Assembly: GCF_001742185.1 (NCBI RefSeq)
Contig: NZ_CP015750.1
Span: 4,836,001-4,900,000, forward strand
Length of the DNA stretch: 64,000 nucleotides
Origin: Pectobacterium wasabiae CFBP 3304
Lineage (GTDB): Bacteria; Pseudomonadota; Gammaproteobacteria; Enterobacterales; Enterobacteriaceae
Direction of reading: 5' to 3'
Shown here piece after piece: positions 26,661 to 37,126 of this stretch. Position numbers and translations under genes: made by a program. Below the pieces are notes generated by a model that saw only the letters and a list, made by a program, of their open reading frames with translations, did not search any database and was not told the DNA's origin. Position 1 is the stretch's first letter. Every line of letters begins with the position of its first letter.

Positions 26661-26698
26661 CCTGCCTATTCTCTGTATTGAAGATTGCAATAGGCAGG
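26661..26698 (+). terminator. Inverted repeat between fliK and fliL
   Basis: CCTGCCTATT (26661-26670) pairs perfectly with AATAGGCAGG (26689-26698) across an 18-base loop. No T-run follows, so it may be a weak terminator or attenuator separating fliFGHIJK from fliLMNOPQR. Confidence 0.5.
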
Positions 26699-26775
26699 AT
26701 AATCATCGACATTACGCATTTATTTATTGTTAATTTCATCCTGCAATAAATATCGATAAGTAACGGGAACTATCT

Positions 26776-27261
26776 TTGGCTATGTCTGATATGCAAGTTC
26801 GACCAGGACGTAAACGGTCTGTTTGGCTAATACTACTGATTATCGTTGCCCTCGCTTCGACTGCTGCTGCGGGCACCGCTTGGTGGCTATTAAGTCAGAA
26901 AAATGCGGCAACGGCTGAGCAGGAAGCACCGCCACCGCCAGAGCCTGTTTTCATGCCACTGGATACTTTTACCGTTAATCTCGTCAATGCAGATAATGAT
27001 CCTGACCGTGTGTTATATGTTGGATTCACACTACGTTTGCCAGATGAAGCAACGCGCACGCGGTTTACGAACTACCTGCCTGAAGTTCGCAGCAGACTGT
27101 TATTATTACTTTCTCGTCAGGACGCTATCGCGCTTGCCAATGAGCAAGGCAAACAGAAGCTGATAGAGCAAATTAAGCAAGTGCTAAGCCCGCCATTAGT
27201 TCCTGGTCAACCTAACCAGGTCGTTACTGATGTTCTGTTCACGGCCTTTATACTGCGGTAA
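26776..27261 (+). CDS. fliL: Basal body-associated protein FliL
   Basis: A 161-residue single-pass membrane protein: cytoplasmic basic N-terminus (RPGRKRS), TM at about 16-38 ([22 protein letters not shown]), periplasmic domain ([52 protein letters not shown]). It supports stator function. Start is ambiguous: TTG at 26776 has GGGA at good spacing, while ATG at 26782 is two codons later. First gene of fliLMNOPQR. Confidence 0.93.
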   Translation: MAMSDMQVRPGRKRSVWLILLIIVALASTAAAGTAWWLLSQKNAATAEQEAPPPPEPVFMPLDTFTVNLVNADNDPDRVLYVGFTLRLPDEATRTRFTNYLPEVRSRLLLLLSRQDAIALANEQGKQKLIEQIKQVLSPPLVPGQPNQVVTDVLFTAFILR

Positions 27262-27266
27262 CCATT

Positions 27267-28280
27267 ATGGGCGATAGCATTCTTTCACAAGCAGAAATTG
27301 ATGCACTATTAAATGGCGACAGCGGCAATAGTGACGCTGACGCAAGTGCTTCATCAAAAACGGATGGGGATGTCAAACCCTATGATCCGAATACTCAACG
27401 GCGCGTTATCCGTGAGCGTTTACAAGCATTAGAAATCATTAATGAACGTTTCGCACGCCAGTTCCGCATGGCGCTGTTTAACCTGTTGCGCCGTAGCCCG
27501 GATATTACTGTGGGTGGGATCAAGATCCAGCCTTATCACGAGTTTGCCAGGAACCTTCCGGTCCCAACAAACCTGAACTTGATTCACTTAAAGCCACTAC
27601 GTGGCACCGCGCTATTCGTATTTTCGCCAAGTTTGGTGTTTATCGCCGTAGATAACCTCTTCGGCGGTGATGGCCGTTTTCCGACTAAGGTCGAAGGTCG
27701 CGAGTTTACTCATACTGAGCAGCGCGTGGTCAAGCGAATGTTACGCTTGGCTCTTGAGGCCTATGGTGAAGCTTGGAATGCGATTTACAAACTTGATATC
27801 GAATACGTGCGTTCAGAAATGCAGGTCAAGTTTACCAATATTACAACGTCTCCTAATGATATTGTCGTAACTACACCGTTTCATGTTGAAATCGGTTCAT
27901 TAACTGGCGAATTTAATATCTGTATTCCTTTTTCAATGATTGAGCCGCTGCGCGAACTACTCGCAAATCCGCCATTGGAAAATTCACGTCAGGAAGATCA
28001 GAGCTGGCGAGATACCTTAGCTAAACAGGTACAACATTCCGAACTGGAATTAGTCGCAAATTTTGTTGATATCCCGCTGAGGCTGTCCAAGATTCTTAAG
28101 TTACAACCCGGCGATGTGTTACCGATCGACAAACCTGAAAAAATCGTTGCCCATGTTGACGGCGTGCCAGTACTGACCAGCCAATATGGTACATTGAACG
28201 GGCAATATGCTCTACGTGTTGAACATTTGATTAACCCTATATTGAATTCTCTGGATAACGAGGAACAGCCCCATGAGTGA
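27267..28280 (+). CDS. fliM: Motor switch protein FliM
   Basis: A 337-residue C-ring protein. The N-terminal CheY-P-binding peptide (ILSQAEIDALLNGD) is followed by the middle domain (GGIKIQPYHEFARNLPVPTNLNLIHLKPLRGTALF, LEAYGEAWNAIYKLDIEYVRSE) and a SpoA-like C-terminal domain (LSKILKLQPGDVLPIDKPEKIVAHVDGVPVLTSQYG). CheY-P binding switches rotation to clockwise. Overlaps fliN by 8 bases. Confidence 0.97.
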   Translation: MGDSILSQAEIDALLNGDSGNSDADASASSKTDGDVKPYDPNTQRRVIRERLQALEIINERFARQFRMALFNLLRRSPDITVGGIKIQPYHEFARNLPVPTNLNLIHLKPLRGTALFVFSPSLVFIAVDNLFGGDGRFPTKVEGREFTHTEQRVVKRMLRLALEAYGEAWNAIYKLDIEYVRSEMQVKFTNITTSPNDIVVTTPFHVEIGSLTGEFNICIPFSMIEPLRELLANPPLENSRQEDQSWRDTLAKQVQHSELELVANFVDIPLRLSKILKLQPGDVLPIDKPEKIVAHVDGVPVLTSQYGTLNGQYALRVEHLINPILNSLDNEEQPHE

Positions 28281-28686
28281 CACCAAGAAACCGTCCGACG
28301 ACAAGGAATCAGTGGACGATCTGTGGGCTGATGCATTTAACGAGCAGCAGGCTGCAGAAAAACCGGCCGCGACAACGGAAGGGATTTTTAAATCGCTAGA
28401 CGGTCATGACCCGCTGGGTGCTCTACAAGATATCGATCTGATATTGGACATCCCGGTCAAACTCACTGTAGAACTCGGCAGGACCAAAATGACAATAAAA
28501 GAACTCCTGCGTCTGACCCAGGGCTCTGTTGTTGCGCTTGATGGCTTAGCGGGTGAACCACTGGATATCCTGATCAACGGCTATTTGATCGCTCAGGGTG
28601 AAGTCGTCGTCGTCTCTGACAAGTATGGTGTCCGTATTACCGATATCATGACACCTTCCGAACGTATGCGCCGCCTGAGTCGTTAA
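28273..28686 (+). CDS. fliN: Motor switch protein FliN
   Basis: A 137-residue C-ring protein. Acidic variable N-terminus, then the SpoA domain (about 50-135: DIDLILDIPVKLTVELGRTKMTIKELLRLTQGSVVALDGLAGEPLDILINGYLIAQGEVVVV). It completes the switch ring with FliM and docks FliH. Stop overlaps the fliO start by one base. Confidence 0.97.
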   Translation: MSDTKKPSDDKESVDDLWADAFNEQQAAEKPAATTEGIFKSLDGHDPLGALQDIDLILDIPVKLTVELGRTKMTIKELLRLTQGSVVALDGLAGEPLDILINGYLIAQGEVVVVSDKYGVRITDIMTPSERMRRLSR

Positions 28687-29108
28687 TGGTAACAGCTTCG
28701 GTATCATCTCCTACTTCGGTAGCAAGCCAGCAGTCGACTCTTGCTACCGAACCACCACTTACTGGCAGCATGCTACTGACACAGGTTGGTAGCGTGCTGG
28801 CCGGCATTTTATTATTTATTTTATTGATTGCCTGGCTTGCCCGTAAACTCGGTTTTGTGCCGCAAGCCAAGCAAAACAAGTTGCTAAAAGTCGTATCCAG
28901 TTGCCCTATCGGGCAACGTGAGCGTGTCGTTATTGTCGAAGTTGATAATACCTGGCTGGTGTTAGGTGTTACAGCTCAACAAATCACACCACTGCATACA
29001 CTCCCAGTACAACCAATCAATGACAGTTCATCCGCTGGCGATAGCACGCCGGTAGATTTCAACCAACTGTTAAAGAAAATTTTAAAGCGTCCGGAAAAAT
29101 CGGAATGA
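28686..29108 (+). CDS. fliO: Flagellar export-gate assembly factor FliO
   Basis: A 140-residue protein with a short Ser/Thr-rich N-terminus, one membrane helix (about 31-52, [23 protein letters not shown]) and a cytoplasmic domain ([42 protein letters not shown]). It stabilises FliP during assembly of the FliPQR gate. Both ends overlap its neighbours (1 and 4 bases). Confidence 0.92.
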   Translation: MVTASVSSPTSVASQQSTLATEPPLTGSMLLTQVGSVLAGILLFILLIAWLARKLGFVPQAKQNKLLKVVSSCPIGQRERVVIVEVDNTWLVLGVTAQQITPLHTLPVQPINDSSSAGDSTPVDFNQLLKKILKRPEKSE

Positions 29109-29881
29109 GTGCTTTGCCTAAATATTTTCGTATCACTACTTTGCTTCGTGCATTGCGCTACAGTTTAGCCATCAGTTTATTATTCATGGCGCCATCGGTA
29201 TGGGCACAACTTCCTGGAATTGTGACTCAACCATTACCTAATGGCGGGCAAAGTTGGACGCTACCAGTACAGACGTTGGTTTTCCTCACGTCATTAACGT
29301 TTATTCCTGCCGCATTACTGATGATGACCAGTTTCACCCGAATCATCATCGTACTAAGTTTGTTACGTAATGCTTTGGGGACACCCACCGCGCCACCAAA
29401 CCAAGTGTTGCTAGGATTGACGTTGTTCCTGACATTTTTTGTCATGTCGCCAGTATTAAACCGCGTTTATGACGAAGCCTACCTTCCATTCAGCCAGGAT
29501 CAAATCAGTATGGAAGTCGCCATTGAACGCGGCGCGGAACCAGTGCGTGAGTTCATGCTGCGGCAAACGCGGGAAACCGATCTAGCACTGTTTACCAGAC
29601 TGGCAGAAATTCCAGAGATTCAGGGGCCTGAAGCAGTACCTATGCGCGTACTTCTCCCTGCATTTGTAACAAGTGAGCTAAAAACAGCTTTCCAAATTGG
29701 TTTTACTGTCTTTATTCCTTTTCTTATCATCGACCTCGTTGTTGCCAGTGTACTGATGGCTCTGGGGATGATGATGGTTCCTCCGGCAACTATTTCTTTA
29801 CCTTTTAAACTCATGCTTTTCGTATTAGTCGATGGTTGGCAACTGCTACTCGGTTCATTAGCACAAAGTTTTTATAGTTAG
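29105..29881 (+). CDS. fliP: Flagellar export-gate protein FliP
   Basis: A 258-residue inner-membrane protein with a cleavable signal sequence ([15 protein letters not shown]) followed by four membrane helices. Family signatures: [65 protein letters not shown] and [50 protein letters not shown]. Forms the FliPQR gate pore in the MS ring. Confidence 0.97.
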   Translation: MSALPKYFRITTLLRALRYSLAISLLFMAPSVWAQLPGIVTQPLPNGGQSWTLPVQTLVFLTSLTFIPAALLMMTSFTRIIIVLSLLRNALGTPTAPPNQVLLGLTLFLTFFVMSPVLNRVYDEAYLPFSQDQISMEVAIERGAEPVREFMLRQTRETDLALFTRLAEIPEIQGPEAVPMRVLLPAFVTSELKTAFQIGFTVFIPFLIIDLVVASVLMALGMMMVPPATISLPFKLMLFVLVDGWQLLLGSLAQSFYS

Positions 29882-29892
29882 GGGATGCGACT

Positions 29893-30162
29893 ATGACACC
29901 AGAATCGGTGATGGCACTGGGTTATGAAGCAATGAAAGTCGCATTGGCACTAGCGGCACCTCCCCTGCTAGCAGCGCTGCTCAGCGGGCTGACGATTAGC
30001 CTTTTGCAGGCAGCCACCCAAATAAACGAAATGACATTATCGTTTATCCCTAAAATCCTAACCGTATTCTTCACCTTAGTGATCGCAGGGCCTTGGATGT
30101 TAAACCTCATGCTGGACTATATGCGTACGCTATTCGGCCAGTTACCTAATATTATTGGGTAA
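29893..30162 (+). CDS. fliQ: Flagellar export-gate protein FliQ
   Basis: An 89-residue protein with two membrane helices ([54 protein letters not shown]). Subunit of the FliPQR gate. GGGG ribosome site between fliP and fliQ; three bases before fliR. Confidence 0.96.
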   Translation: MTPESVMALGYEAMKVALALAAPPLLAALLSGLTISLLQAATQINEMTLSFIPKILTVFFTLVIAGPWMLNLMLDYMRTLFGQLPNIIG

Positions 30163-30164
30163 AC

Positions 30165-30950
30165 ATGCTGACGTTTAACAGTTGGGACATGGCGAATTGG
30201 GTTAGCCAGTTTTTCTGGCCTTTTGTCCGAATTCTCGCACTGATCAGTACCGCACCAGTTTTTAACGAAAGAGCGATCGGTAACCGAGTGAAGATAGGCT
30301 TGGGAGTACTGATTACCCTGCTCGTTGCACCCTATTTACCTCTAAATACAACACCTATTTTTTCTGTCGCAGGCGTGTGGCTGCTAATACAGCAAATTCT
30401 CATCGGGATAACACTCGGCTTGTCAATGCAGTTGGCATTTGCCGCTATTCGCCATGCGGGTGAACTCATTGGTCTACAGATGGGACTTGCCTTTGCGACT
30501 TTTTTTGATCCGACTGGCGGCCCAAATATGCCAGTAATAGCGCGTTTCCTGAATATCCTCGCCATATTACTGTTTTTAACCTTTGATGGGCACCTCTGGT
30601 TGATCTCGCTATTGGCAGATAGCTTCCATACTCTGCCCATCAGTACCACTCCAATTAATAGCCATGCATTCCTCGCGCTTGCGCGTGCCGGCGGATTGAT
30701 TTTTATTAACGGATTGATGCTGGCGCTGCCCATCATAACCCTGTTGCTGACTATCAACCTGGCGTTAGGCATGCTCAACCGTATGGCACCTCAACTTTCA
30801 ATATTTGTTGTTGGCTTCCCAATTACCCTCACTGTCGGAATCATGACATTAGGTTTATTACTCCCGCTAATCCCACCATTCGCAGAACATTTATTCAGTG
30901 AGGTATTTGATTTACTCGCTGATATTCTTAGCCAATTATCAAGTTCCTAA
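30165..30950 (+). CDS. fliR: Flagellar export-gate protein FliR
   Basis: A 261-residue protein with about six membrane helices ([82 protein letters not shown]). Completes the FliPQR export gate and ends the fliL operon. No clear intrinsic terminator follows; the 405-base gap to flgL holds only the flgKL terminator. Confidence 0.96.
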   Translation: MLTFNSWDMANWVSQFFWPFVRILALISTAPVFNERAIGNRVKIGLGVLITLLVAPYLPLNTTPIFSVAGVWLLIQQILIGITLGLSMQLAFAAIRHAGELIGLQMGLAFATFFDPTGGPNMPVIARFLNILAILLFLTFDGHLWLISLLADSFHTLPISTTPINSHAFLALARAGGLIFINGLMLALPIITLLLTINLALGMLNRMAPQLSIFVVGFPITLTVGIMTLGLLLPLIPPFAEHLFSEVFDLLADILSQLSSS

Positions 30951-31243
30951 CAGCAAGGCGAGTTCAACAAATAACTACTCATCGAGCATGAACTTGAAAT
31001 AGAGATTGATGGTCACAAAACCATTCCACTCGACGCTACCTTGTAACATCAATGACATACCTACCGTTTCGCATATCAATTCTGATACGGCCCTTTATTA
31101 CATTTGATTTATTACGATCGTCGTTTTCATCGTCACATGATGAATGGTATGCCAGATCTTAGTCGATGGGGTGAGGAATAAATACATACGAACAGTCTAT
31201 GTATAAAAGGGAATATAGAGAATAACTCAGAGTGATAGGAAAT

Positions 31244-31289
31244 AAAAAACGGCATGTCACCATTCAGTATAATGAAAGAGTAACATGCC
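31244..31289 (-). terminator. Terminator of flgKL
   Basis: On the minus strand, GGCATGT and ACATGCC pair across a 25-base loop that itself can form a small hairpin. The structure is followed by GTTTTTTATT. It lies 67 bases beyond the flgL stop. Confidence 0.75.
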
Positions 31290-31355
31290 TAAAAAATACG
31301 CCCGGTTTAAGCGTATCCAAATTTGAATGCACAGAATATCACTCAGCTTCACCCA

Positions 31356-32312
31356 TTAACGGTTCGTCTGAAACAATGACATGCCCTGCATACTCTGAAA
31401 CGCGGTATAAGACGCCTGCAAAGAATCCCGTTGCATCATATAAGATGAAATTGCTTCGACCCAATTGGTATCCTGCAACGCTGACAACGTTGATCGGTTA
31501 GCCACATCACGATCTTTACCGATGAAATCTAGATTATCGATCTCGTTAAGTTGGATACCCAACTCCGAGCGGACAGCAGAAAAATTATTTATAGCATTGT
31601 TTAAACCACGATTGGCCGTTGCCAATTTTGCCTCAACATCAGCTTTTGTTGCATCATCGGCACCGGCAAGCGGTGTTTCGAGTGCTTTAATTGCGATATC
31701 CAGCGTTTCAAATAAATCAGACTGAATACTACCATCTGGCTCTTTTTTCGCATCGCCAGTTGCACCATTGAACACCGCAGAACCAATATGGCTAACATTC
31801 ATATCTCGGGCCGCATCTACGCGCTGTGAGATAGCCTGGTTTCCACCTACATATTTAACGCCAGTTGCATCTTCAGTAAAGGGAACCTTATCAGTCTGAT
31901 AACCAGCAAAGATATAATTACCATTACCATCGGTACTGTTCGCCAAATTCAACAATTCAGCCTTCATTCCGCGCAGCGCAATCGCATTTGATTTTCGATC
32001 ATCGTCGCTCCTGATACCGCCACCGTTAATAACTTCCGTCAATGCGCTGGTAATGGTAGTAATACTTTTATCCAAGATTGAATCTTCTAATGACATACTT
32101 TGCTTAGCAAAAGTTCTCGCCAACGTGTATTGTCCATTCTCTGACTGAGCCTGACCAAGCATAATCACATTCGCTGCGGCTATTGGATCATCCGATGGGT
32201 TCACGACACGTTTACCGGTTGACAACTGCTCACCCGTTTTTTGCCATGTAGCCAGACCATTGGTAACGCCTTGCATATTTTGCTGGTATATCATGCTGGT
32301 ACTTAAGCGCAT
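31356..32312 (-). CDS. flgL: Hook-filament junction protein FlgL (HAP3)
   Basis: A 318-residue flagellin-like junction protein. N-terminus MRLSTSMIYQQNMQGVTNGLATWQKTGEQLSTGKRVVNPSDDPIAAANVIML and C-terminus DVANRSTLSALQDTNWVEAISSYMMQRDSLQASYTAFQSMQGMSLFQ are the conserved D0/D1 coils. It joins FlgK to flagellin. Downstream of flgK by 34 bases under the same sigma-28 promoter. Confidence 0.96.
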   Translation of the reverse strand: MRLSTSMIYQQNMQGVTNGLATWQKTGEQLSTGKRVVNPSDDPIAAANVIMLGQAQSENGQYTLARTFAKQSMSLEDSILDKSITTITSALTEVINGGGIRSDDDRKSNAIALRGMKAELLNLANSTDGNGNYIFAGYQTDKVPFTEDATGVKYVGGNQAISQRVDAARDMNVSHIGSAVFNGATGDAKKEPDGSIQSDLFETLDIAIKALETPLAGADDATKADVEAKLATANRGLNNAINNFSAVRSELGIQLNEIDNLDFIGKDRDVANRSTLSALQDTNWVEAISSYMMQRDSLQASYTAFQSMQGMSLFQTNR

Positions 32313-32346
32313 GGTATCAATTCCTCTTTATCAAATGGTCAGTAGA

Positions 32347-34017
32347 TTAGCCACGAGCCGCTAAAAGCGCATCAAATATGGATTGTGCTGTTTTGATGAC
32401 CTGAGCATTTGCCATGTAGTATTGCTGATAACGCATCAGATCGCCGTATTCTTCATCCAGATTTACACCAGATACAGACTGCTGTTCTGCCGTTAGTTGC
32501 TTAACAACGTTTTGCTGCGATATGTTATTTATCTTCAGCGTGCTGGTCTGGTTGCCAATCGAGCCTGCTAGCCCTGCATATGCGCCGGAAATACTAGCTT
32601 TATTACCTACAATTTTTTCATTTTGCAACGCAAGTAACGCTTTGGCATTGGTGTTATCACTCACACCACCAAAAGGAATGGAATTACCATCTGCATCAAA
32701 AGCAGCGGCTGCCGCGATTTTATTAGAATCGGAAATAGCCACTTTCATATCAATAATGACATCATTTACTGGCTTAAGTAGGAAACTGTCATTCGTTGCG
32801 GGAGTCCCCGTCATGACCATCTTGATGCCATCAAAATTCAGGCTGTTATCAGAAGTATCGACCGTTGCTGTAAATTTCGAGTTGTCAGACAAACGGGTAA
32901 CCTGCCAGTTACTACCATCATACTTAACCGTATAATTCGTTGCCTGCACGTCTTTGGTATCAGTATAAGATGGCGTTAGTACCGCATTGCCACCATTTTT
33001 TGAATCATTCAGAACAACAGATTTTCCAAATGAGAAGAAATCACCACCTTTGACACCATCACGGTCATAACCTTCCTGATGTTGAGCATTAAACGCATCA
33101 GCAAATGCCAGTGCTAACTGCCCTAACTGATTACGAGTCCCATCAAGCGTCTCCGAACGGAAAGAGATCAATCCACCTAATGAACCGCCAGTTAATGAGC
33201 CCTCATTCAACGTAACGACATCATCTGTTTGGTCTTTATAACCAATCGTAAGACGGGTCGGATCGTTGCTCGAACTTATTGCAACCAATTGATTGCTAGT
33301 TCCAGCCTGAACCAGACTCGTGCCATTCTTCAATGCAACGTTATAAACCGTTCCATCCTGAACAACGACATCAACACCCACTAATTTATTCAGTTGGTTG
33401 ACCAAAACATCGCGCTGATCAAGCAAATCATTAGGCATGGTGCCACTATTTGCTCCCATTAGCTTCGTGATTTCGTTATTTAACGATGCGATCTGATCGG
33501 TATACGTATTAATCTGGCCAACAGTGCTTTGAATTTGTGTATTCAGACCACTATCCATGTCGCGCAAATATTTATCCGTGACTTTAAATTGGTTTACCAG
33601 CCCTTCGGCTTTACCCAGTACAGTTTGGCGAGTAGCGGAATCGCCCGAATTGCTGGTGAGGTTTTGCAGGTTCGAAAAGAAGCCCTGTATCGTTGATGAA
33701 AGGCTGGTGGTACTACTGGCCAGCAGATTATCAATCTTAGATATCTGCTCGTAGTAGGTAGAAACTGAACTACTTGTCGTTTGCGCAGAGCGCAACTGGT
33801 TGCTGATAAACTCATTATATTGGCGATCAACGCTAACAACATTAACACCGTTGCCTATATATCCAGCCGATGTGCTGCTACTAATCGCTTGTTCAATTAT
33901 CGTATTTTGCCGACTATATCCAATAACAGCCTGGTTACTAATGTTGTTACTCACGGTGCTCAGCGCAACCTGGGCACCTTTTAAGCCGCTCATCGCGGTG
34001 TTGATTAAATTGGACAT
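32347..34017 (-). CDS. flgK: Hook-filament junction protein FlgK (HAP1)
   Basis: A 556-residue protein. N-terminal rod-type motif (LINTAMSGLKGAQVALSTVSNNISNQAVIGYSRQ) and C-terminal coil (SGVNLDEEYGDLMRYQQYYMANAQVIKTAQSIFDALLAAR) bracket a long variable middle. Exported with FlgN. A sigma-28 promoter sits about 90 bases upstream, so flgKL can be made late, apart from the flgB-J operon. Confidence 0.97.
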   Translation of the reverse strand: MSNLINTAMSGLKGAQVALSTVSNNISNQAVIGYSRQNTIIEQAISSSTSAGYIGNGVNVVSVDRQYNEFISNQLRSAQTTSSSVSTYYEQISKIDNLLASSTTSLSSTIQGFFSNLQNLTSNSGDSATRQTVLGKAEGLVNQFKVTDKYLRDMDSGLNTQIQSTVGQINTYTDQIASLNNEITKLMGANSGTMPNDLLDQRDVLVNQLNKLVGVDVVVQDGTVYNVALKNGTSLVQAGTSNQLVAISSSNDPTRLTIGYKDQTDDVVTLNEGSLTGGSLGGLISFRSETLDGTRNQLGQLALAFADAFNAQHQEGYDRDGVKGGDFFSFGKSVVLNDSKNGGNAVLTPSYTDTKDVQATNYTVKYDGSNWQVTRLSDNSKFTATVDTSDNSLNFDGIKMVMTGTPATNDSFLLKPVNDVIIDMKVAISDSNKIAAAAAFDADGNSIPFGGVSDNTNAKALLALQNEKIVGNKASISGAYAGLAGSIGNQTSTLKINNISQQNVVKQLTAEQQSVSGVNLDEEYGDLMRYQQYYMANAQVIKTAQSIFDALLAARG

Positions 34018-34106
34018 AGGGTGTTGTTCCTTTTACACAGGCTCTCTCGCCTTGCGCAGTTAACTAAATGCTGAAAGCAGCAAATCTGCTACATAAGTTA
34101 ATTACT

Positions 34107-34133
34107 TTATCGGTCAGGAAGCACAAATCTTGA
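34107..34133 (-). promoter_or_regulatory. Sigma-28 promoter of flgKL
   Basis: Minus strand: TCAAGATT (34126-34133), 11-base spacer, ACCGATAA (34107-34114). Six and seven of eight consensus positions match. It lies in the flgJ-flgK gap. Confidence 0.85.
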
Positions 34134-34142
34134 ATAAAAAAA

Positions 34143-35105
34143 TCAAAATAGCCGACTCAAATCATGAGTGTAGGCTTTAGCTACTTTCTCACCTGAACTC
34201 TTCATTTGCTGAATCATACTAACCAGTTTCTGAGCATATTGCGGATCTGTTGCATAGCCCGCTTTTTGCAACGCATGAGCGGCTTGCTCAGCCGTTCCTG
34301 CGCTCATCACTGCAGAATAGCGTGGGTTGTTAGTCAGTAATTTCACATAGTCGCCAATGGCTTCAATATAGGAATCGTAAACTCTGAAGCTGGCTTTTAC
34401 TTTTTTGGCCACGCCTTGCTCGTACTCTGTTGTGGTTATCTCCGTTGTTGGCCCATTCCAACTACCGCCCGCCTTAATGCCGAACAAATTGTGGCTTGGC
34501 CGCCCATCTTCAGTAGGAATTTCACGTTGCCCCCAGCCAGATTCAAGCGCAGCCTGGGCGATGATAAGGTGATGAGGTATACCACTATGCTGGCTGGCAA
34601 TCTGGGCGGGCAAGGCAATCTGCGATACAAAATTGCTATTAGATAATGGTAACGCTGAACCGGCACTTGGCAATTTAGGAAGCGCTTTGCGAACCATCTG
34701 CTCCATTGCCATGGTTGGCATACTTTTGAGCACATCACCATCAAATGTTAATGGAACCGAGGGAACAGTAGCTTTAGCTGCCGTAACATCAGTGGATTGT
34801 CGGCTCAACTGTTCAACCATGACATCTGCGAGCCCAAGCCCCTTGCCCTTAGTCGAAATCTCTTGAGCAATTTGTTGATCATACATTGAGGTATACAGAC
34901 GCGTCTGATCGCTGCTGAAGAGCCCGTCCTGCGGAATAGCAGAACGCATGCTTTTCATCATCAATTGGACAAACACGCCTTCCATCTGTTGCGCAACCGC
35001 CCTGATGCCCTCTTTACTTTGAGGATTACCTGAAACTTCACGCTTCAACGTATTCAGGGACTGCGCATCATAGGCAGCATTATTCAGCGTCTGCATATCA
35101 CTCAT
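34143..35105 (-). CDS. flgJ: Rod-cap peptidoglycan hydrolase FlgJ
   Basis: A 320-residue periplasmic protein. N-terminal rod-capping domain (about 20-110: SKEGIRAVAQQMEGVFVQLMMKSMRSAIPQDGLFSSDQTRLYTSMYDQQIAQ) and C-terminal glucosaminidase domain (about 155-310: HHLIIAQAALESGWGQREI with the catalytic Glu, HNLFGIKAGGSW, AIGDYVKLLTNNPRY). It opens the murein for the rod. ATG at 35105 overlaps the flgI stop by one base. Confidence 0.96.
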   Translation of the reverse strand: MSDMQTLNNAAYDAQSLNTLKREVSGNPQSKEGIRAVAQQMEGVFVQLMMKSMRSAIPQDGLFSSDQTRLYTSMYDQQIAQEISTKGKGLGLADVMVEQLSRQSTDVTAAKATVPSVPLTFDGDVLKSMPTMAMEQMVRKALPKLPSAGSALPLSNSNFVSQIALPAQIASQHSGIPHHLIIAQAALESGWGQREIPTEDGRPSHNLFGIKAGGSWNGPTTEITTTEYEQGVAKKVKASFRVYDSYIEAIGDYVKLLTNNPRYSAVMSAGTAEQAAHALQKAGYATDPQYAQKLVSMIQQMKSSGEKVAKAYTHDLSRLF

Positions 35106-36214
35106 CAGATAATTTCCAGTTTGGCACGCAAACAACCAGCGCTTTGCATCGCCTGCAGAATAGACATCAGCTCCATCGGCGTCGCGCCCAGAGAATTCAA
35201 TGCACGCACGACGTTGTTGAGGTTGGCGCTGGAGTTAACTCGCTGTAACGCACCGCCCGCTTGCTGAACAGAGATCTCTGTTTGCGGGGTCACAACCGTC
35301 TGACCGCCGCCAAATGGGGTATTAGGCTGACTGACATTAGCCTGCTGGTTAATCGTCACAGAGAGGTTACCCTGAGCGATAGCGCAGCTATCTAGTGTTA
35401 CATCACGATTCATTACGACAGAACCGGTACGAGAATTGATCACGACCTTGGCATCCTGAATACCGACGTTGACCTCAATATTCTGGACATCGGCCAAAAA
35501 GCGAACCTGAGAACTATTGCCATGTGGAGCGAGGACCTGAATAGTGCGAGAGTCCAGCGGAGACGCTGTACCGCCATATCCAGAGCGATTGATCGCATCA
35601 CTCACTTTCTGCGCCATTGAGAAATCGTCATTTTTCAGTTGCAGCATAATCGTATTTGACGCGCCAAATGTACTGGGCAACTCTCGTTCAATAACAGCAC
35701 CGTTGCTGATTCGTCCACCGGCTAACTGGTTAACCTGAACACTGCTTCCGCCAGCGGAAGCCCCAGCACCGCCAACCAAAACGTTCCCCTGAGCCAAGGC
35801 GTATACTTGATTATCTACCCCTTTTAATGGGGTCATTAACAGCGTCCCGCCCCGCAGGCTCTTCGCATTACCGAGTGAAGATACAACGACATCAATATTC
35901 TGGCCTGATCTACCGAAAGCAGGGAGTTCCGCCGTTACCATCACCGCAGCAACGTTTTTCAATTGCATGTTGGTGCCGGCAGGCACAGTAATCCCCAACT
36001 GAGAGAGCATATTCGTTAAGCTTTGCGTGGTAAACGGTGTCTGCATGGTCTGGTCACCGGAACCATCCAACCCGACAACTAAACCGTAACCAATCAACGC
36101 ATTACCGCGTACTCCCTGGATATTAACCAGATCGCGAATTCTCTCTGCCGACGCTGGAGAAATATTCAGCACCAGTAACGTCAGCAGTACTGTGAAAAAT
36201 GATGCAATCCGCAT
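35105..36214 (-). CDS. flgI: P-ring protein FlgI
   Basis: A 369-residue periplasmic protein with a signal peptide ([23 protein letters not shown]) and mature [33 protein letters not shown]. It builds the P ring in the peptidoglycan. The ATG at 36214 is chosen because it starts the signal peptide and has GAGG upstream; the longer open frame is not used. Confidence 0.96.
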   Translation of the reverse strand: MRIASFFTVLLTLLVLNISPASAERIRDLVNIQGVRGNALIGYGLVVGLDGSGDQTMQTPFTTQSLTNMLSQLGITVPAGTNMQLKNVAAVMVTAELPAFGRSGQNIDVVVSSLGNAKSLRGGTLLMTPLKGVDNQVYALAQGNVLVGGAGASAGGSSVQVNQLAGGRISNGAVIERELPSTFGASNTIMLQLKNDDFSMAQKVSDAINRSGYGGTASPLDSRTIQVLAPHGNSSQVRFLADVQNIEVNVGIQDAKVVINSRTGSVVMNRDVTLDSCAIAQGNLSVTINQQANVSQPNTPFGGGQTVVTPQTEISVQQAGGALQRVNSSANLNNVVRALNSLGATPMELMSILQAMQSAGCLRAKLEII

Positions 36215-36230
36215 GGCAGGCCTCTTAAAC

Positions 36231-36944
36231 TTAGAACGGAGAAACATTGAGGAAAAACCGCTGCAACCAGCCCATGTTTTGCGCCTCGTTGATATAGCCA
36301 TTACCGACATATTCAATACGCGCATCCGCAACCTGGGTTGATGGTACAGAGTTGTTACCGCTAATCGTTCTCGGATTTACTACCCCAGAGAAACGGATAA
36401 ACTCAGTCCCCTGATTAATCGCAATTTGCTTTTCGCCAACGACATGTAGGTTGCCATTAGCAAGTACTTGACCGACCGTGACCGTAATCGTACCGCTAAA
36501 CGTGTTATTCGCATTGGCACCACCTTTCCCTGAAAAATCGTTCGTCCCAGTAGCATCCAGCGATGCACGGTTATTACCTAGCGGCCCTTCGAGATAACGT
36601 GGCGTTGTCGCCACACCAAATGTTGATGCCCCATTACGGGCAGCATTCGCTGATGAGCTTTTACTGGCGCTAACATTTTCCTGCAATACGATCGTCAATG
36701 TGTCGCCAATATTGCGTGGGCGACGATCTTCAAACATCGGTTGGTAACCATAATTCATCGGCTGCACGGTCTGGAAAATAGAGCCATTAGGACCGGCTAA
36801 TACTGGCGATCCCGGCTGAGCCGTCGTAGGCCCAGTGACAACTTTATCATGCGGAATATAGGCGCAACCGTTAAGTGCTAACATCGCGATCAATGCCAAC
36901 AGACGGGGTCGGCGGAGTGGTTTGATAACCGACTTTGCATTCAT
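36231..36944 (-). CDS. flgH: L-ring lipoprotein FlgH
   Basis: A 237-residue outer-membrane lipoprotein; lipobox LALNGC puts the lipidated cysteine at residue 27. The conserved body includes [105 protein letters not shown]. Start ATG at 36944; a GTG two codons upstream is possible. Part of flgBCDEFGHIJ. Confidence 0.95.
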   Translation of the reverse strand: MNAKSVIKPLRRPRLLALIAMLALNGCAYIPHDKVVTGPTTAQPGSPVLAGPNGSIFQTVQPMNYGYQPMFEDRRPRNIGDTLTIVLQENVSASKSSSANAARNGASTFGVATTPRYLEGPLGNNRASLDATGTNDFSGKGGANANNTFSGTITVTVGQVLANGNLHVVGEKQIAINQGTEFIRFSGVVNPRTISGNNSVPSTQVADARIEYVGNGYINEAQNMGWLQRFFLNVSPF

Positions 36945-37126
36945 TATCACTGCGGATATCGCCTTAAATTAATCTATTTCACATATTCACGGGGTAAATC
37001 AAAACCATATTTACCCCATTCACTGGGCTGCTTATGATCTTCATTACCCCGTTAAACACTGTCTATGTTGCCAACACCAAGCATCAGAGCAGCCGCTCTC
37101 ATGACTGAAATTAGCGGGTTACGACA

